From Afipia birgiae 34632 (GTDB lineage Bacteria > Pseudomonadota > Alphaproteobacteria > Rhizobiales > Xanthobacteraceae): a stretch of DNA of 64,000 bases. Both the position numbers and the translations under genes were made by a program. The stretch spans positions 2,725,931-2,789,930 of the forward strand of contig NZ_HG326652.1 in the NCBI RefSeq assembly GCF_000308295.2. Reading direction: 5' to 3'. Shown in pieces: positions 62,455-64,000 of this stretch. The stretch's first letter is position 1. Each line of letters begins with the position of its first letter. The notes beneath the pieces are model-generated. The model ran no database searches, was not told where the DNA came from, and saw only the letters and a program-made list of their open reading frames with translations.

Positions 62455-64000
62455 ATGCAATACGGTATCGCCTTCGCGCCTCTCGTTCCCACGCTCGTGC
62501 TGTGGATCGGCCTCGCTGCGATCGTCGTGATCGCGGCTGTCCTCATGATCGCGCGCTCGCGCGGCGCTGCGATACGCGTTGCGGCTCTGACGTTGATCCT
62601 GCTGGCGCTGGCCAATCCGTCCTTCACGCGTGAGGAACGCGAACCTCTCTCCTCGGTCGTCGCTGTGGTGGTCGACAGGAGCCCGAGCCAGAATTTCGGC
62701 GAACGGACCCGCGAAACCAATGAGGCGCGCGATGCGCTGGTTGACCGGCTCAAGCAGATCAAGGGGCTTGAGGTGCGCACAGTCGAGGCCGGACAGGCTG
62801 ACGGCGAAACCGACGGCACAAAACTGTTTTCCGCGGTCACATCGGCGCTGTCCGATGTGCCGACCGATCGCGTTGCCGGCGCATTCCTGATCACCGACGG
62901 GCGCGTGCATGACATTCCCGCCAATGCCGCGGCCATCGGCTTCAATGCGCCGGTTCATGCGCTGATCACAGGCCGCAGCAACGAGCGCGACCGCCGCGTC
63001 GCCATCGTCGCGGCGCCCCGTTTCGGCATCGTCGGCCAGACCCAGACCATCACCTATCGCCTCGACGATCAGGGCGTGACCAATCAAAGCGCGCGCGTTG
63101 TGGTCCGGCGCGATGGCGATGTGCTCAGCGAGCGCGCGGTACGCAGCGGCGAACAGGTCAGCGTGACCATCGATATTCCGCATGCAGGCCCGAACATCGT
63201 CGAGATCGAAGCCTCGAAGCTTGAGGGCGAACTGACGCCGGTGAACAACCGCGCCGTGGTGTCGATCGACGGCGTGCGCGACAAGCTGCGCGTGCTGCTG
63301 GTCTCCGGCGAGCCGCACTCAGGGGAACGCACCTGGCGCAACCTGCTGAAGTCCGACGCCAGCGTCGATCTTGTGCATTTCACCATTCTGCGTCCGCCCG
63401 AGAAGCAGGATGGCACGCCGATCAATGAACTGTCGCTGATCGCGTTCCCGACGCGCGAACTGTTCCAGCAGAAGATCAATGAGTTTCAGCTCATCATCTT
63501 CGACCGCTACGCCAGGCAGGGCGTGCTGCCGATTTCCTATTTCGACAACATCGCACGCTATGTGCGCGGCGGCGGCGCGGTGCTGGTGTCCGCCGGTCCC
63601 GACTACGCGAGCCAGACCAGCATCTGGCGCACGCCGCTCGATACAATCCTGCCCGCAGAGCCGGTCGGCGTCAGCGAGCAGGCGTTCACGGCCCGCCTGA
63701 CCAATCTCGGCAAGCGCCACCCGGTCACGCGCGGGCTTGAAGGCTCGAGCAGCGAACCGCCGCACTGGAGCCGCTTCTTCCGTCTCGTCGACACGCGCAA
63801 TCCCGCCAATCCGCCGATCATGGAAGGCGCCGACGGCAAGCCGCTGCTGCTGCTGTCAAGGCAGGGCGAAGGCCGTGTCGCACTGCTGCTGTCCGATCAT
63901 ATCTGGCTGTGGGCGCGCGGTTATGAAGGCGGCGGCCCGCATCTCGACCTGCTGCGGCGGATGTCGCACTGGCTGATGAAACAGCCCGAGCTTGACGAGG
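62455..64000 (+). CDS. vWA-type membrane protein of the MoxR operon (partial at right edge)
   Basis: Starting at the ATG 62455 (4 bases after the DUF4159 stop), the frame is open to the window end, giving 515 residues. Two N-terminal membrane helices (LVLWIGLAAIVVIAAVLMIA and VAALTLILLALANPS) are followed by a vWA-like domain with an intact metal motif VVVDRSPSQNF, Ig-like strands, then a glutamine-amidotransferase-like part (FDNIARYVRGGGAVLVSAGP). It resembles the large membrane proteins that end MoxR/DUF58/DUF4159 operons. The C-terminus is beyond the window. Confidence 0.88.
   Translation, partial: MQYGIAFAPLVPTLVLWIGLAAIVVIAAVLMIARSRGAAIRVAALTLILLALANPSFTREEREPLSSVVAVVVDRSPSQNFGERTRETNEARDALVDRLKQIKGLEVRTVEAGQADGETDGTKLFSAVTSALSDVPTDRVAGAFLITDGRVHDIPANAAAIGFNAPVHALITGRSNERDRRVAIVAAPRFGIVGQTQTITYRLDDQGVTNQSARVVVRRDGDVLSERAVRSGEQVSVTIDIPHAGPNIVEIEASKLEGELTPVNNRAVVSIDGVRDKLRVLLVSGEPHSGERTWRNLLKSDASVDLVHFTILRPPEKQDGTPINELSLIAFPTRELFQQKINEFQLIIFDRYARQGVLPISYFDNIARYVRGGGAVLVSAGPDYASQTSIWRTPLDTILPAEPVGVSEQAFTARLTNLGKRHPVTRGLEGSSSEPPHWSRFFRLVDTRNPANPPIMEGADGKPLLLLSRQGEGRVALLLSDHIWLWARGYEGGGPHLDLLRRMSHWLMKQPELDE

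Noticed and set aside
60724-63318. 864-residue minus-strand frame opposite the DUF4159 and vWA genes
   Set aside because: Antisense artefact of high GC; low-complexity Arg/Asp/Gly sequence.

Overview
The window is GC-rich chromosomal DNA from an alphaproteobacterium of the order Hyphomicrobiales, most likely the Bradyrhizobium / Rhodopseudomonas / Afipia / Nitrobacter group (Nitrobacteraceae). This rests on several features: a fused anthranilate synthase trpE(G) behind a Trp-Trp leader peptide, a fused cytochrome b/c1 gene (fbcH), a CcrM-type GANTC methylase with a CtrA-like box, the Rsm22 and PA0069-type proteins, and many palindromic intergenic repeats of the kind common in that family. I see no rRNA or tRNA gene, CRISPR array, prophage or intact insertion sequence. 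Nearly all the DNA is ordinary core-genome coding sequence.

Layout. 1-9.1 kb: glyQ-glyS (minus; glyS runs off the left edge), an S49 peptidase, two very small membrane peptides, a tRNA1(Val)-type methyltransferase overlapping a DUF2007 gene, the polyprenyl diphosphate synthase ispB (plus), ispE and a large TPR protein. 9.3-19.4 kb: ETF-ubiquinone oxidoreductase, a family-4-like uracil-DNA glycosylase, a GFA protein, an MFS transporter, an NCS2 purine permease, a GT39-like membrane protein, rnhB, an acetyltransferase and a radical SAM protein. 19.6-30.1 kb: a short glycosyltransferase-like protein, a MarR-GNAT regulator with twin operators, moaB, a YpfJ-type zinc protein, ccrM, small stress-type proteins, a LysR regulator, an FAD monooxygenase, divergent mutY/dciA and a DsbA-like protein. 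30.3-39 kb: smc, an Rsm22 methyltransferase, lemA plus an M48 protease, and a pair of ParA-like P-loop ATPases. 39-47.5 kb: an SDR lacking its catalytic motif, apt, trpE(G) with a full attenuator, two adjacent 76-bp palindromic elements, an acetyltransferase-dienelactone hydrolase pair, and a translationally coupled symporter-epimerase-monooxygenase trio. 47.6-57.3 kb: the petA-fbcH bc1 operon, then trmL-queE-queD-hemF, an outer-membrane barrel protein, a DUF2158 protein, and a DUF1285-NUDIX-DUF6111-cca operon. 57.6-64 kb: a MoxR-DUF58-DUF4159-vWA operon that leaves the window on the right.

Functional themes are isoprenoid/quinone supply (ispE, ispB) feeding an ETF-QO and bc1 respiratory chain; chromosome maintenance (smc, dciA, ccrM, mutY, UDG, rnhB); and tRNA wobble-position modification (trmL, queE, queD).

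The most unusual signals are: an apparently in-frame palindromic repeat inside glyS at the left edge; the two abutting 76-bp CTAG-bounded elements between the trp promoter and an acetyltransferase gene, one of which supplies that gene's stop codon; a leaderless trpL attenuator; a perfect 19-bp palindrome in the petA/trmL divergent region; twin TTGAC-N3-GTCAA operators before the MarR-GNAT gene; and the unassigned tandem ParA-like ATPases, of which the second lacks the signature lysine. I did not find a convincing wholly new multi-gene defence or mobile system.
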